In this document: in pieces, positions 35,319 through 47,630 of the stretch | Layout of the letters: every line of letters starts with the position of its first letter | Numbering within the stretch: the first letter of the stretch is position 1 | Assembly: GCA_030052745.1 (NCBI GenBank) | Contig: JANBVO010000021.1 | Coordinates: 434,001 to 498,000 of the forward strand | Source: Pleurostoma richardsiae | Taxonomy: Eukaryota; Ascomycota; Sordariomycetes; Calosphaeriales; Pleurostomataceae | DNA length: 64,000 nucleotides | Direction of reading: 5' to 3' | Translations under genes and position numbers: made by a program | Notes under the pieces: generated by a model | The model's database searches: none | What the model was told of the DNA's origin: nothing | What the model saw: the letters and a program-made list of their open reading frames with translations, nothing else

Positions 35319-36628
35319 GATGTTCAAACCTCAGAGGAAATCCATCAAAGGCATTACAGAGACGAGGACGAGTGGATCTGGTAGGAGAGAGGCGAGGGGG
35401 AAAAACACCTAGGTTGAAGGTGTTCGGCATACTTCGGTCTTATAAGGGGCAAGACTAGGGAATGGAGGCAGAGTATAACTCGACGTGGAGGACTTACGGC
35501 TAGGCGCCGTGTGACCTAAGATTACCCACAAGAATGGTGTCTAAGGTGACAATGCAGGGTCCTAATATGCTTCTGCTGCAGAGATCGGAAGAGGGTTGGC
35601 GGCCATTCGATCGTGCAATCCAGACCGCTTCTGCCGAACCCAGCTGTCGCGTTGGCACTGGTGTCACTCGCGAGCTAAGCTGGCGTCCTCTCTCCAAAGT
35701 AGCTGTCCTTTTCGACGCTGATCGTCCGATTTTCTGACAAAGAGACGGTGTAGTGGATGATAAGGACAGAAGACGTGCTGTGGGCGGAGTACACGAGATG
35801 GATGCGGGAGGAGGGTGCGTGTGGGAGGTTTGTCTCGCCTGTGACGTCTTTCCCTTGCCTACCCTGCTGGCACGTCTAAGCTCGGCTTGTGAAGCTCGGC
35901 CACTGGTTAGGTCATATGCTCACTGTAGCGTGCTGTCATTCCTAGTGGCTGCCGCCTACAGCCGCAAAACCGGGCCCTGTTAGTGGCTGAATCCTTGAGG
36001 CGTGTCCAATATCTGGATGATGGTTGGACAGAAGGCGACTCTTCAGATGAAGATCGGGCAGCATCTAGAATGCATGCGGCCTGCATTAGACAAGGTAAGG
36101 CAGATAGAGAGCAAGATGAGATCCTCTCTAGCAGTGTGACATCTCCGGCGTAATTGTCGTCGATTTCCCGAGATTGGCGCAGCTTTCGCACTGTGTTTCC
36201 TCATGATAGCCAACAGCAGTGCACAGTCCATACACTGTGTTTGAGGTACGTCCGAAACAGCCACACTCATCATGTGCCTCATCACGTGCCTACTCTAATC
36301 CGCTCCGCACCCGCTTGTTGTGGCCCGTGCATCATCCCCGCCAAAACGGAGTCGCGTAAAGCAGTCGCGCGCGAGCATCCGAAAGATCACAAATGCGACA
36401 CGAGGGGCTCGGGAGACAAAGACGCGGCGCAACCCTTCCGACAGACGAACTCATTCGCCATTCGTGTCTGTGAACAGAGATCTTTCTGATTCTTGCGGCA
36501 TCCTACAATCAGCGACAGTCTCGGTTTCCGACGCCAATACCTAGGCTCGCCGCGACCTATCGCGACAGGCCGTCGCGCCTCTACACCCAACATCTGCCGC
36601 GCGGACGAGAGCGATTCGAGGTTTCAAG
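35319..36628. promoter_or_regulatory. shared divergent interval of gpc1 and smc1
   Basis: 1.3 kb between the two start codons. Close to smc1 there is a cluster of CpG-rich words including TCGCGA at 36560-36565 and nearby GTCGCG / GACGCG elements, resembling MBF-type cell-cycle boxes. This is suggestive only, since such words also occur elsewhere in the window. Confidence 0.3.
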
Positions 36629-39600
36629 ATGGGGAAACTCATCCGACTCGAGCTTTTCAGTATGTCCTTCCAAGCTCGATATCCTCTGCCTCGGGGCTAG
36701 GAACTAATCGCGCTGTGCAGACTTCAAGTCCTACAAGGGCCATCATGTGTTGCTCTTCGGAGACTCGTATTTCACGTCCATTATCGGACCAAATGGCTCT
36801 GGAAAGTCTAATTCGTACGTGCTTGCCTAATATTCCATCAATCTGTCCTTAGACGTCTGCGCGCGTGCTTACAATTCACCGCAGAATGGACGCAATCTCC
36901 TTCGTCTTAGGCCTACGGTCGGCTCAGCTACGCTCGACCCAACTGAAGGATCTCATCTACCGAGGCCGTGTCATGAAGACTGCGAAGATTAACGACGATG
37001 GATCAATAGCAGAGCCCGAAACGAACGGTCATCATCATGCTAATGGCGATGTTGATGTTGAGGATGTCGGATCATACAAGGCGGCACGGAACGATCCCAA
37101 ATCTGCGTGGGTCATGGCAGTCTACGAAGACGATGCCGGCGACGAGCAGAAGTGGAAGCGTGTCATTACACCACAAGGATCCAGCACCTACCACATCAAT
37201 GACCGTGCAGTCTCGCAGGAGCAGTACTCACAGGCTCTAGAGGCCGAGAATATTCTTGTCAAGGCGAAGAACTTCCTTGTCTTCCAGGGTGATGTTGAGG
37301 CGATTGCTCAGCAGTCCCCACAGGACTTGACACGCATGATCGAACAGATATCGGGAAGCTTGGAGTACAAGGCCGACTATGACCGGTTGCAGGCAGCGCT
37401 TGACGATGCTACGACCAAGCAAAACGAGCAGCTGCAAAAGCGTCGCATGACGAACACGGAAATCAGACAGTATCAGGAGCAGAAGAAGGAGGCTGAGAAC
37501 TTCCAGAAGAAAACCGAAGAGCGCGACGAAGCCGTCGTCACCCACATCTTGTGGAAGCTGTATCATTTCCAGCGCGTCATGGACGAGTCAAGCGCCAAGA
37601 TCCAGGAGCATCAGGAAAACTTGAAGGAGTTCCGGCGTAACGTGGAAGCCTACGAGAGGAAGCTTGAGGCTGCACGTAAGGAGCAGGCTGCTGTCGGCAG
37701 AGAAGTCGGCAAAATCGAGAGGACGATTAATCAGAAGCACAAGCTGATTGAGGAGAAAGAGAACAGCCTTGTGCCTATTGACGAGAAGGTTGAGCAGAGC
37801 ACTCGGGATATGGAGACCATAAGGAAAAAGCTCGAGACGGTTACCAAGGATCGGGAGGATCAGAAGAAGCTAGTCCAGAAGATCAAGAAGGATCTGGCGA
37901 CTGTCGAGAAGGCGCAGCAGCAGTTCGAGGTTCAGTGGAAGGAATCTCTTAAGCAAAAGGGCAAGGAACTGAGCGAGGCCGACCGCAAGGAGTATCAGAA
38001 CCTGCGGAAACAAGCGATGGCTAAGTGCAGCGAAAACCAGGCTAAGCTGGACGCTCTGCTGCGGCAGCTGAAGAGCGACGAAGCAACGGCTAGCAGCCTG
38101 AAAGGCAAAGTCGACAGTTTCACGGCAGCCCAGACGAAGATCGAGAGCGAGTTGGAGACGATCACCCAGCGAAAGGAAGTTCTCGAGGAGACGGTCCAGC
38201 ATATCACCACCGAGATCGACGAAAAGAAAAAGGAGTTCAACCAACTCAAGTCGGAACGTGTCCGCACAAATAACCGTCACACTGAGTTGGAGGAAAAGCT
38301 TCAAGACGTCCTCAGGAAGATCAAAGAGGCTGACGATGGCAGACGTGAAAACGACAAACAGAAACTTATGAAGGAAATCGTCCTGAATCTCAAACGGCTC
38401 TACCCCGGTGTTCGAGGTAGGGTTGGCGAGCTTTGCAAACCCAAGCAGAAGAAGTATGATGAGGCTGTCATCACGGCCCTAGGCCGCGACTTTGACTCGG
38501 TAATCGTCGATACCGAGAAAGTTGGCATTGAATGCGTCCAATATCTCAAGGATAATCGATACCCTCCGATGACATTCATCCCCCTAGACAACATCAAAGT
38601 CAATGCCGTCAACTCGGCTGTTAAGGGCACGTCAGGCGCGCGGCTGACCATCGAGACCATTGACTATGACCAGTCGCTTCAGCGGGCCATGGAGTACGCT
38701 TGCGGTAGCTCTGTGGTCTGCGACACATTACAGATTGCAAAGGATATCTGCTACCGGAGGAGGCTCCCCGTCAAGGCCGTAACCATCGAGGGGTTTGTGA
38801 TCCACAAGTCTGGCTTGATGACTGGTGGTCGCTTGCCCGAGCATAAAGGAAACAAGCGGTCGTTCCAGGAGCACGATATCCAGAACCTCCGCAAGATGGA
38901 GGAGAAACTCGTCGCCGACCTCCAGAAGCTTCCCCCGGCCGACCGTCGTGGGCACGCCGAGGAGTCCCTTCAGTCAGATCTTGTGAGCCTAGAACAGCGA
39001 CTAAGGGCTGCGCGGGCCGAGCTGGAAGCGTTTGACAAGAACCTGGCAAGCAAAGAGAAGGAGCTGGACAACGTGGACCGGCAGCTGCAGGAATGGGAGC
39101 CGAAATATTCCGAGTCGCAGCAAGCCCTGGAACGCACCAACCAGACCGTTTCCAAGTTCCAGAAAGCTATTGCGCAGGTAGAAGACAAGATATTCGCAGA
39201 CTTCTGCAAGAGGCTAGGATACAACGATATCCGTGCGTACGAGGCCCAGCAAGGTAGCCTCGAGCAGGAGGCTGCCAAGAAGAGGGCCGAGTTCGAGCTG
39301 CAGAAGTCGAAGCTGCGCAGTACCCTGCAGTGGGAGACGAGCAGGCTCGATGGCTTCGAGGCTAGAGTTAGGGATATGAAGGCGAACTTGGAGCGACTCG
39401 ACGCAGATGTCAAGTCCTACCGAGAGCAAAAGGAGAGTATCGAGGAGGAGCTGGGCGAGGAGCAGGACGAGCTTGCGGCTCTGGTGGACAGTCTTGAGGA
39501 ACTCAAGACTGAGCACGCCAAGCGGGCTGAGAAGGTCGCAGAAGCCAAACAAGAAGTCCAGAAACGGAGCAGGGATATCGAAGCCAGGCTGAAAGACATC

Positions 39601-40695
39601 AGCGCCCTCGAAGCGGAGGTCCAGAGGACGAGTGCGAGCAAATTCGCTCTGCTGCGCAGATGCAAGCTAGAACAGATACCAATACCGCTCGCGGCGGGCT
39701 CTCTCGATAACTTACCCAGCGAGGACAACCTCCTGCACCAAGACGCAGATGCGATGGACATTGACGAGGGCGACGATGAGATGATGGAGGCTGCTATGGA
39801 TGACTACGGCGTCGAGGTCGACTTCGATAGCCTCGACGAGGATCTTAAGAACGTAAGTCATATCCGAGCGCGCAGCATGAGGATTATACTGACTGGTACT
39901 TCCCATAGCCGGACGACGAGGGCATCGAAGAGAAGCTGGAGGAGAGGATATCGTCTCTAACAGCAGCGCTGGAGAAGATGAACCCGAACTTGAAGGTCTT
40001 CGAGAACCTGAAGAAGAGCGAGCTGAAGCTCAAGGCCGAAGAAGCAGAGTTCGAGACGTCGCGGGAGGCGCTCAAGCGCGCCCGCGAGGAATTCAACAAG
40101 ATCAAGGCCAAGCGGCTGAGCCTGTTCAAGAGCGCCCTCACGCACATCCAGGAGCAGATCCAGACCGTCTACAAGGACCTGACCCGCTCGGAGGCGTACC
40201 CCATCGGCGGCACCGCCTACCTCGACTCGGAGGAGGACACCGACACGCCGTACCTCTCGGGCATCAAGTACCACGCCATGCCGCCGCTCAAGCGCTTCCG
40301 CGACATGGAGCTGCTCTCGGGCGGCGAGAAGACCATCGCCGCGCTGGCGCTCCTCTTCGCCGTGCACAGCTACCAGCCCAGCCCCTTCTTCGTGCTCGAC
40401 GAGGTGGACGCCGCGCTCGACAACGCCAACGTCGAGAAGATCAAGAAGTACATCCGGGAGCACGCGGGCCCGGGCATGCAGTTCATCGTCATCAGCCTCA
40501 AGACGGCGCTGTTCCAGGACAGCGAGAGCCTGGTCGGCGTGTACAGGGACCAGGACGTGAACAGCTCCAAGACGCTGACGCTCGATGTGAGTTGCCTTCT
40601 TTTTCCCCTGTGCCCTCTTTTTTCTCACTCTAGAGGTTATTTGGACTTGCCTGGCTGACGATGTGTCCCCGCTTCAGCTCCGTAAGTACTCATAG
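36629..40695 (+). CDS. smc1: cohesin subunit Smc1 (Psm1)
   Basis: Exons 36629-36659, 36721-36814, 36885-39852, 39909-40586 and 40678-40695 give 1262 aa, the normal SMC1 length. The Walker A loop GPNGSGKSNS (33-42) is split by intron 2. Two long coiled coils flank a hinge at about 547-680 (PGVRGRVGELCKPKQKKYDE). The C-terminal ATPase head has the ABC signature LLSGGEKT (about 1166-1173) and Walker B FFVLDEVDAALD (about 1191-1202). The tiny last exon adds only LRKYS and the stop, matching the conserved SMC1 ending TLDLRKY. With Smc3, Scc1 and Scc3 it forms the ring that holds sister chromatids together. An Asp/Glu/Met-rich loop near 1000 precedes the third-to-last junction. Confidence 0.97.
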
Positions 40696-41682
40696 GGAAG
40701 TGGCGTGTGCTACTCGGTCGGCGTTCGGTGTTAGAGTGGTAATTCGCCATGGCGGACGAGTGATGATTTGTTCTGGTCCGCAAAGTGGAAGACAGGAAGG
40801 AGGGTTCTCCACGGTTCTCGTTTATGATGTAAGACTTGTATTGAGTGAGGGTTGTGGGTTGTTGCTGCCCTCTCCACTGCAAGCGGGTAGCTTCATGGAT
40901 AGATTCAAAACTAGCTGTTGTCAGCCTTTTCCCCCAGCCAGAGACATAGCCATCTTGGCAGCCAGGCTGCCCATTGATAAAAGGTGCAACACGAGGCCGT
41001 CCACGACACGAAGATAGGTGATAGTATGTTTGGGAACCAGCACGGTGGGAAGAATGTCGAGCAAAACTCGTTTTGAATCCCTATATGTTACACTCTGGTA
41101 AACGAAGCGAAGAACGTCTCATCCATTTCGTTGTGACTCCAGTCCCGTAGAAATGGTATCTACAGTTTTATCTCCCGTTTCGTCTCATGTCTGTTCAAGC
41201 CACCGTCGCCTGCCCATCAGAGCGTCTCTTCTAGATACATAAACGCAATCAACAAGCAAAACAGACCCGAGGCTTTTCTCTTATGTTTCCGGTCTAAGCA
41301 GAAGCGAACCCCTGAATCGAATAACCTTGTCATCCCAGAACCGTCTTCCATTCCCGCCCTCGGGAATAGAGAAGAGAAAATCACATCCCAAAAAGAACAG
41401 CAGCAGAGGTGGTTCGTCAGGTGCGCTATTTGTACAGTACATTAAGGTAGGACACAACAAAACGCTTCAATGAACGTTCCCTAGCAGCAGCCCGGCCCTG
41501 GGCTCTTTTTTGGTAAAACTCGACGCTGATTAACAATAGGGGGCCCTCTGGCCTTTCCTTGACCCCCCTGACCGCAACGCTTTGATGACCGCGCTGTACA
41601 TCCCGAACTCAACATCATCTATCCCTAACGACTCATGGTGGAAGGTCCAATATCATTTCACACAGCAGAGAGGCGGCTTTCC
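40696..41682. other. convergent 3' interval between smc1 and the Sec7 gene
   Basis: 987 bp with no coding sequence I can support. Confidence 0.55.
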
Positions 41683-44600
41683 TCAAGCGCCAACAACAGC
41701 CTGCAACGGAGGACTAGAGATGTCGTCCTTCCCCTCCCCCGTGCTCTCTCCGTCTCCCTCCCTTGCACTCCCACTAGTAGGTGAAGCAGGAGGCTCAGGA
41801 GTGAAAAACTGCGCCTGCCGGCTGGTGAGGGGCGGGCTCGACAGGTCGTCGTCCTCATCGGAGGTCTCACTGTCCCTCAGTGCCCTCCCCGCCACTCCCG
41901 CCCCGTCCTCATCTTCCTCGTCCACGTCCTCCGTTTCAATGACCGGCAGTGGCGTCCGCCTGCCATCAGAGAAACTGACCGCGGCGTCGCTGTCCTCATC
42001 AGACGGGACAGCGAGGTTACCACCCAGGGCAGCTGCCCGAGCCGCCTGCGCAGAGCTGTACTTCCTATGCAGCTCGTGGAAGCTCTTAGCCGTCATCGTA
42101 CTAGTGCTAGCAGTAGACTCGCGACGCTCGTCGGGGCCGCGGTGCGATTGCAAGACAGATCGGTAGTCTGGGATCGCGCTTGTGCTGGTGCTGCTTGTCT
42201 CGCCGCCAAAAGCGGCAGCCTGGGCCGCCTTGCGCGCTCGGAGACGCTCGTCGGGTGACATGTTCTGCAGCTCCGAGCCGAAGGTGATGACCGAAGCCTT
42301 CTTGCCGTGGACCACAAACGAGCCAGAGCCACGAGTGAGCACATCTGGCTCCTGTGCCGCGTCGTCCGCAAGTCCGCCAGAAATGGGCTCTTTGCCCTTC
42401 TTACTGCGGGCGTGAGACAAGTGGCCTGCACCCTCCCTAAGTGTGCGCTGAAGGCTACGGCGGATCTTGCTGCGGTCTGGACGGTCGGCCGAAGCTCTAT
42501 GGGGGTGTCTCTCGCGGCGCTCCCCGTGGGGCTCATCGGGCTCGACCGCAGGAGCTGGCGCCTTAGTGTCCGTACCATGGCTGTCATGGGAGTCGACCAA
42601 TCCGGTTTGCTGGAGGAGATCACGCTCATCTGCGTCCACTTCAGGGTGCTCATCCACCTTGCCAGGCTCAGGCGCAGAACTAGAACTTGCGATCTTCCTT
42701 GGCGGAGTGGCCGTGATCGAAGGGTTTGACGACATGGCACTTGATACAGACGCCTTCCGGAAGGTCTCGTGGTCCAAGACTAGCGGCGGTAGCTCCCAAG
42801 AATTCTGCTGCTTGTGGAATGTCGCTGATGTCGCGCTTGTCGGAGGAGTCTGGAAGACATCTGTCACAGGCGAGTCTACGTCCGACTGACCTGCTGCGAC
42901 TGAATTGCGCTTCAGCGAAAGCTGCATTGGTGATCGCGGAGCCTTTGGCACAGCGCCGCTTCCGTTGGACTCCTCACGTCCCAGACTGGCCTTCTCAGGA
43001 GACAGCGATTCGCGGCTGCCGTCTGCTGGGAGACCCATGAGCTCTCGCTCCTCATCAAGATCCATAGCGAGGATATCGCGGTGGCACTTGGTCTTCCAAA
43101 TCTCTATCCGGATCCATTTCAGCTGTGCGGCCATCCGTGCAGCTGACAACAGCATCTGTTCGCGAGTTTTCGGCTGGATCGGCGCAAGGATCTGGAGGTG
43201 CCGCGCATTCCTCAACTCCGAATCAAGCTTCTTCTCCTCGAGCTGTAGTCTCTCGTTGGCCTCGTTCACCTTCTGCCACATGATTTCACGCCGAGCAGCC
43301 AAGATATCCTGTGCCATTTTCTGGTCGATCCGTGAACGAGCCACAGTCACCTCCCCGGTCGCGGTCACAATCGACTCCGAGTCTAATCTTCGGATCGCTC
43401 TCCGGCCTTGTCCGTCATAAGTGCCGCCCACCACTCCTCTCATTCGTACGCCCGATGTCCGGAAGGCAGCAGCGTAGTTTAACTTGGCGAGCCAGTCGTT
43501 CATCTCGTCTTCGTCATCAGCCAAGAGGACCTCTTCGAATCCCCCGTGCCGCACGTACACAAAAGCATGCTTATGCTTCTTGTATGTCGAGTCCAGCAGG
43601 GCAACGGCGCCATCGGTCGAAATGAGAGCGTCCGGCTTAAATTGGTCTAGCGGGGGTTTGAAAATGATGGGAATGCCGTCGTGGCCTAGCTTGATGTGGG
43701 TTTCGTATTGATGCATCAAGTTCTTCACCCAAGCGACATTTCGGAAGAAATACAGCTGGGCACCAGTAAGGATAGCGCCCCATTCCTGCCAGGGCGATCT
43801 CGTCTTCTTCTTTTTTGTGTCTTTGCGCCACAGTAGGCCGACTTTGGTGATCTTGATGTCCACAACTCCCGGCTGTGCTTCCTCGGGATTGCTTGTCGTC
43901 TTGTCGGACATGAACGCATCGGGACGAGATCTCGCCGAGACGATCTGAAGAATACCGGTTCTGAAGAAGGTCTTCTGAAGCTCCTTCAGGTTGAGATTAT
44001 TGGCTGTGCCCAGGTAACTGTAATGATCATCGATCTGCATGACATCCTTCAGGTTCGGACGCAGAATGTCTAGCCGGTTCTCCAAGATCAAAGTGTAAGG
44101 GTCAATTGGCTCCTTAGCCGCCTTCTTCAGGGCGGCTTCTGGATTGTTGCCGTTGGGGAATATCGACTTCTTGGTCTTGTGCGCGACGATACGTTCGCCA
44201 TTGATATCCAAATCATCCTCAACGTGGATGAACGGTGTATAAGTGATGTTGTCATAGAAGACTTCCAGGATCTCATCAAATATTCCCTCCCCTCTGGTGT
44301 TTTTGATATAGTCCGTCTTTTGCATCTTGTGCTTGTTGTTCTTGTTGAAGACATCAGTATGTAAGATTAAAAGGGAGAATGCTATGAAATATGCCTGGTC
44401 GGGAGAGGAGTAGATGCCGGGGTTGCACTCGTGGTACCGGTTTGCGAAGGCTTGCAAGAACCGGTCGATCTGCTGAGTCTCTTTCGGAAGCTCTGCCTCC
44501 ATCAACAGCTTGCGCAGGGCCATGTCCATGGGGTCTTCGAAGAAGCTGAACCTGCGCATGTAGCTTCGCATGACGGCGTGAGAAAACGCATCCGTATTCT

Positions 44601-46220
44601 TGGACAGAGCGCTGGCGATGACACTTCTGCTGACGACCTCTTCAAGACGGTCGAGATACTTGGCAGGATTCTCGTCTTCCCGCCGCTCTGGTAATACAAC
44701 CGACTCTCTCGGCAGCTGGAGAGAGTTGTTCTTGGACGCGTTCGATCCGGGCGTAGCAGGGGTCAGAGATCCCTGCCTCATTCCGAGAGGCTCAGAGTTG
44801 TTTCTTAGCCGGCTCAGCCCGAGCAGATCACCAAAGCTTTTCCGACCGGTAGATGAAGATGTTCGCGTAGTGGGTGGAGCAAGTCGATCCTCCATTGACG
44901 TCCGCCCCAGAGAACTCATCGTCGAAGATCGCCCCCGCAGGTGCAAATGTGACCTCGTGGGAGATGAATGGCCCGAGTTCCTCGAATCCGACCGGAATAG
45001 TGCCGTGGCAGGCGAAGGGTTGGATTTCTGGAATATGGCTTTTGCAGGAGATACTGCCGTTGGTGTGGCGACGCCGTTTCTAGAACTCGGACGAGACTGG
45101 GTCGGCGTGTGCCGGCCTGTATAGCTTCCATTCCCGGATGCAACGGACGATATACTTGGACGCACAGGGTCTGTGCCTTCCTCGGCAAGAGAAGAGCTCG
45201 AAGCTGCCCCGTCTCCGTTGGGCAGAGGATTGCCCTTCTGAAGGTGAGATATGGGAAAGAGAGGCTCTGGCTGTTTGTTCCGTCGTCGCGGTAATCGGAA
45301 AAATGATGAAGTTGACGCGGAATGGGGAGTTGCGGTCCCTGCCCCTCCATAGACACGGTCGCCGGAGCTTCCATCAGACCTCGAGGATTCAGAAGATCGG
45401 TTCATTGGAAGACCAAGTGAAGTCCTCTGGTACTCGCCGTTCTCGCGTGATGAGCCAGAGGCTCTAGGATGTGGAGGCTCCTCAATAGTGATTGACTGCT
45501 TGCTCGCTGTAGACGCCGTGTGGCTCGGTGGTTTCGGTCTTCTTCGTTCGGTAGTGTCGTGCTGCTTCGTGCTAAATGGGAATGCACTGAGGTCCGGTCG
45601 CGGCTCCTCCCCGGAACGGCGTAGACGGGCTGAAAGCTTCATTCGAGAGGGTTTCTTGGATGGGCCATTGAAATCGACAGTCGGCGCGGTAGTGATGATC
45701 TCGGGGGCTGTGGCTTGGGTTAGACATGGATCATAGGGGTAGGATTGGCGCTGGATCGAGGAGAATTCGAGGACATACGGCGTGGCAAAGGAGGAAGAGG
45801 CTCTTCGGCCTCTTGGGCATGCTTCTTGGCACGCGTGGAGAGCTGGGAGTCTGAGGCATTGCGAAACCTCAACATGGAGAAGCGGCGGTGCTTGGGAGTC
45901 TCTTCCTGGATTGGGGGAGAATCCGGGCGATCGATAGGGTCGTCAATAGAGGGCTTGGGGCCTTGTCTGGAGGAGGAAGGGCTGTCGTCGCTGGGAGGAG
46001 TTACGGGCGGAGCGGGAATGCTGGGGTTTGCTCCATTTGAGCAGCTGACGGGGTCGGGAGAAAGAGCGGACGCCGACGACGGGAGCTCGACGGCAGAGCT
46101 TGTTCTCGAAGGAGGGCGAGGTGGGTGCTTGCCGGGCAGGGCCAAGGTGTCGGGCAGCAGGGTGTGCCGGCGCATGTCAGACTCGCTAGCCTGGGCGGCG
46201 CGTCTGCGAAGGAAGGGCAT
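41683..46220 (-). CDS. Sec7-PH Arf guanine-nucleotide exchange factor (Syt1-like)
   Basis: Exons 46220-45779 and 45707-41683 (71-nt intron, GTATGT donor, phase 1) give 1488 aa. The first ~480 residues are Ser/Pro/Arg-rich and disordered. The Sec7 domain lies at about 486-640 and keeps the catalytic glutamic finger in ELPKETQQIDRFLQAFANRY and the hydrophobic groove region AYFIAFSLLILHTDVFN. A PH domain follows at about 755-890 (GLLWRKDTKKKKTRSPWQEW to WLAKLNYAAAF), then a predicted helix or coiled coil and a 500-residue low-complexity tail with acidic patches. The arrangement matches yeast Syt1 and related fungal Arf-GEFs, which activate Arf/Arl GTPases at Golgi or endosomal membranes. The exact target GTPase is not inferable. 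It is divergent from ecm14. Confidence 0.93.
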
Positions 46221-47630
46221 GATCTCGGGCGGCGGTTGAGATCACCACCATAGCTCCATGGGGATACCGGTCGAAACATTCATGGCCAGCCAGCCTCGAC
46301 CTCCTAGGGGGAAACGGGGAACGGCGGACTTGCAGGCTTGTTTGCAGTCGAATCTCGGGGTCGTCGCAGGCGGTGGCACAGAGAGGGAGATGAAACAGGG
46401 CTGCGATGACAGGAAAAAAACAGGAAGAATGGGCACGCAGGTGGGAATTCAGGGCATCGACACGAGGATTATTACGCAGTCGGCTCCCAAAAGCGTTGTC
46501 AGGCAGTTTGGCAGTGGAGGCTCTACCTTTGTTACCCACCGCCAGAAAAGCGGCCGACACGCCGACCTGCCGCCAAAAAAGGGAGGTGGGTGCTCTCCAG
46601 GGGTTCCCTCCGTACTGTGCTGTACGTACCTACCTGACCTACGGCAAGTGCCTTTAACGTTAGTCCTACGCTTAGGCTTAGGTGCTCCCAGCGCGAAGGT
46701 ACCTTTGTGCCTGAGCCAGCCCAGGCACAATGTGATGTACCTTGCCTTAGTTAGCACCCGACTTCCATGCTTTCCGTGCCATCCACCTCGTCTTTCTTCA
46801 CCTTTCGCGGCTGCGCCTCAGCGCAACGGCCGTCGGGGTGGAAGACCATCCGATCGACATGGTGACCGGATGATGGTAGCGAGTACCTCATACGCAATCG
46901 ATTACCTTATCAACTGCCGGTGCTCTACACAGGAGTGCTGGTCCAGGACGCTGCAGCTTACAGGTATATCCTTAGCAATTATAGAAGGCGGTGAGAGAAC
47001 GCATCGCTCTCAAGCTCGTCAGGACCTCTTTATCCTTCCTGTTTGGGAGTTGGTACTGCGTAGAGCGATAGACAAGCGCAGCGGCGCCTGGTATCTGTGC
47101 TGGCATGACATCTCTCTCCACGGCCAGCACATGATACGATATGGGCTATGTGTGCACTTCATAGCCAATACAATGCCCCTACTACAGTGTACGTTGTTGC
47201 ATGGAGCTGCATTGGTTTGCTTGGAAAGTCACTGCTGTTAAGACGTCGACATGCCTGGGTACAGTACGCGTATGGGTATCGGTATGGGACGAGATGAGGA
47301 TGAGGGAGCAATCGGGACTCGGTTGGACCGGCGGGCCTGTTTAGTGCGGCAGTGCTCGAGGTCTCCGCAGCCTCCACAATCGGCCCCATCGGTGCGTCTC
47401 CCACCACGTGAGTGAATGGATGAATGCCCGATCCACGAAGACACCATCACCACCACCTTGAGACCTCACCATCACCACCTGAGGCAGCGACAATCTCAAA
47501 GACGGCCTTCCTCTTGCTGCGAGCCGGCCCTGGGTCATTCTGACACCTGGGTACTCTTGGTCATATTCCAGCCCCTCTTCGTTGCTGGACGAGCCCGATT
47601 GCCCCGCTCCCAGTCAATCCGCAACCGAAG
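46221..47630. promoter_or_regulatory. shared divergent interval of the Sec7 gene and ecm14
   Basis: 1.4 kb with no supported gene, although a fortuitous 327-codon frame crosses it. It contains an AGGTACCT palindrome (46697-46704) and CTACCTGACCTACGG-like words. Confidence 0.45.

Noticed and set aside
39957-40628. 223-codon frame antisense to the Smc1 head domain
   Set aside because: Shadow of the GC-rich ATPase exon; no domain of its own.
46258-47241. 327-codon plus-strand frame between the Sec7 gene and ecm14
   Set aside because: No domain, odd low-complexity composition, and it fills the shared promoter interval of two well-supported divergent genes.
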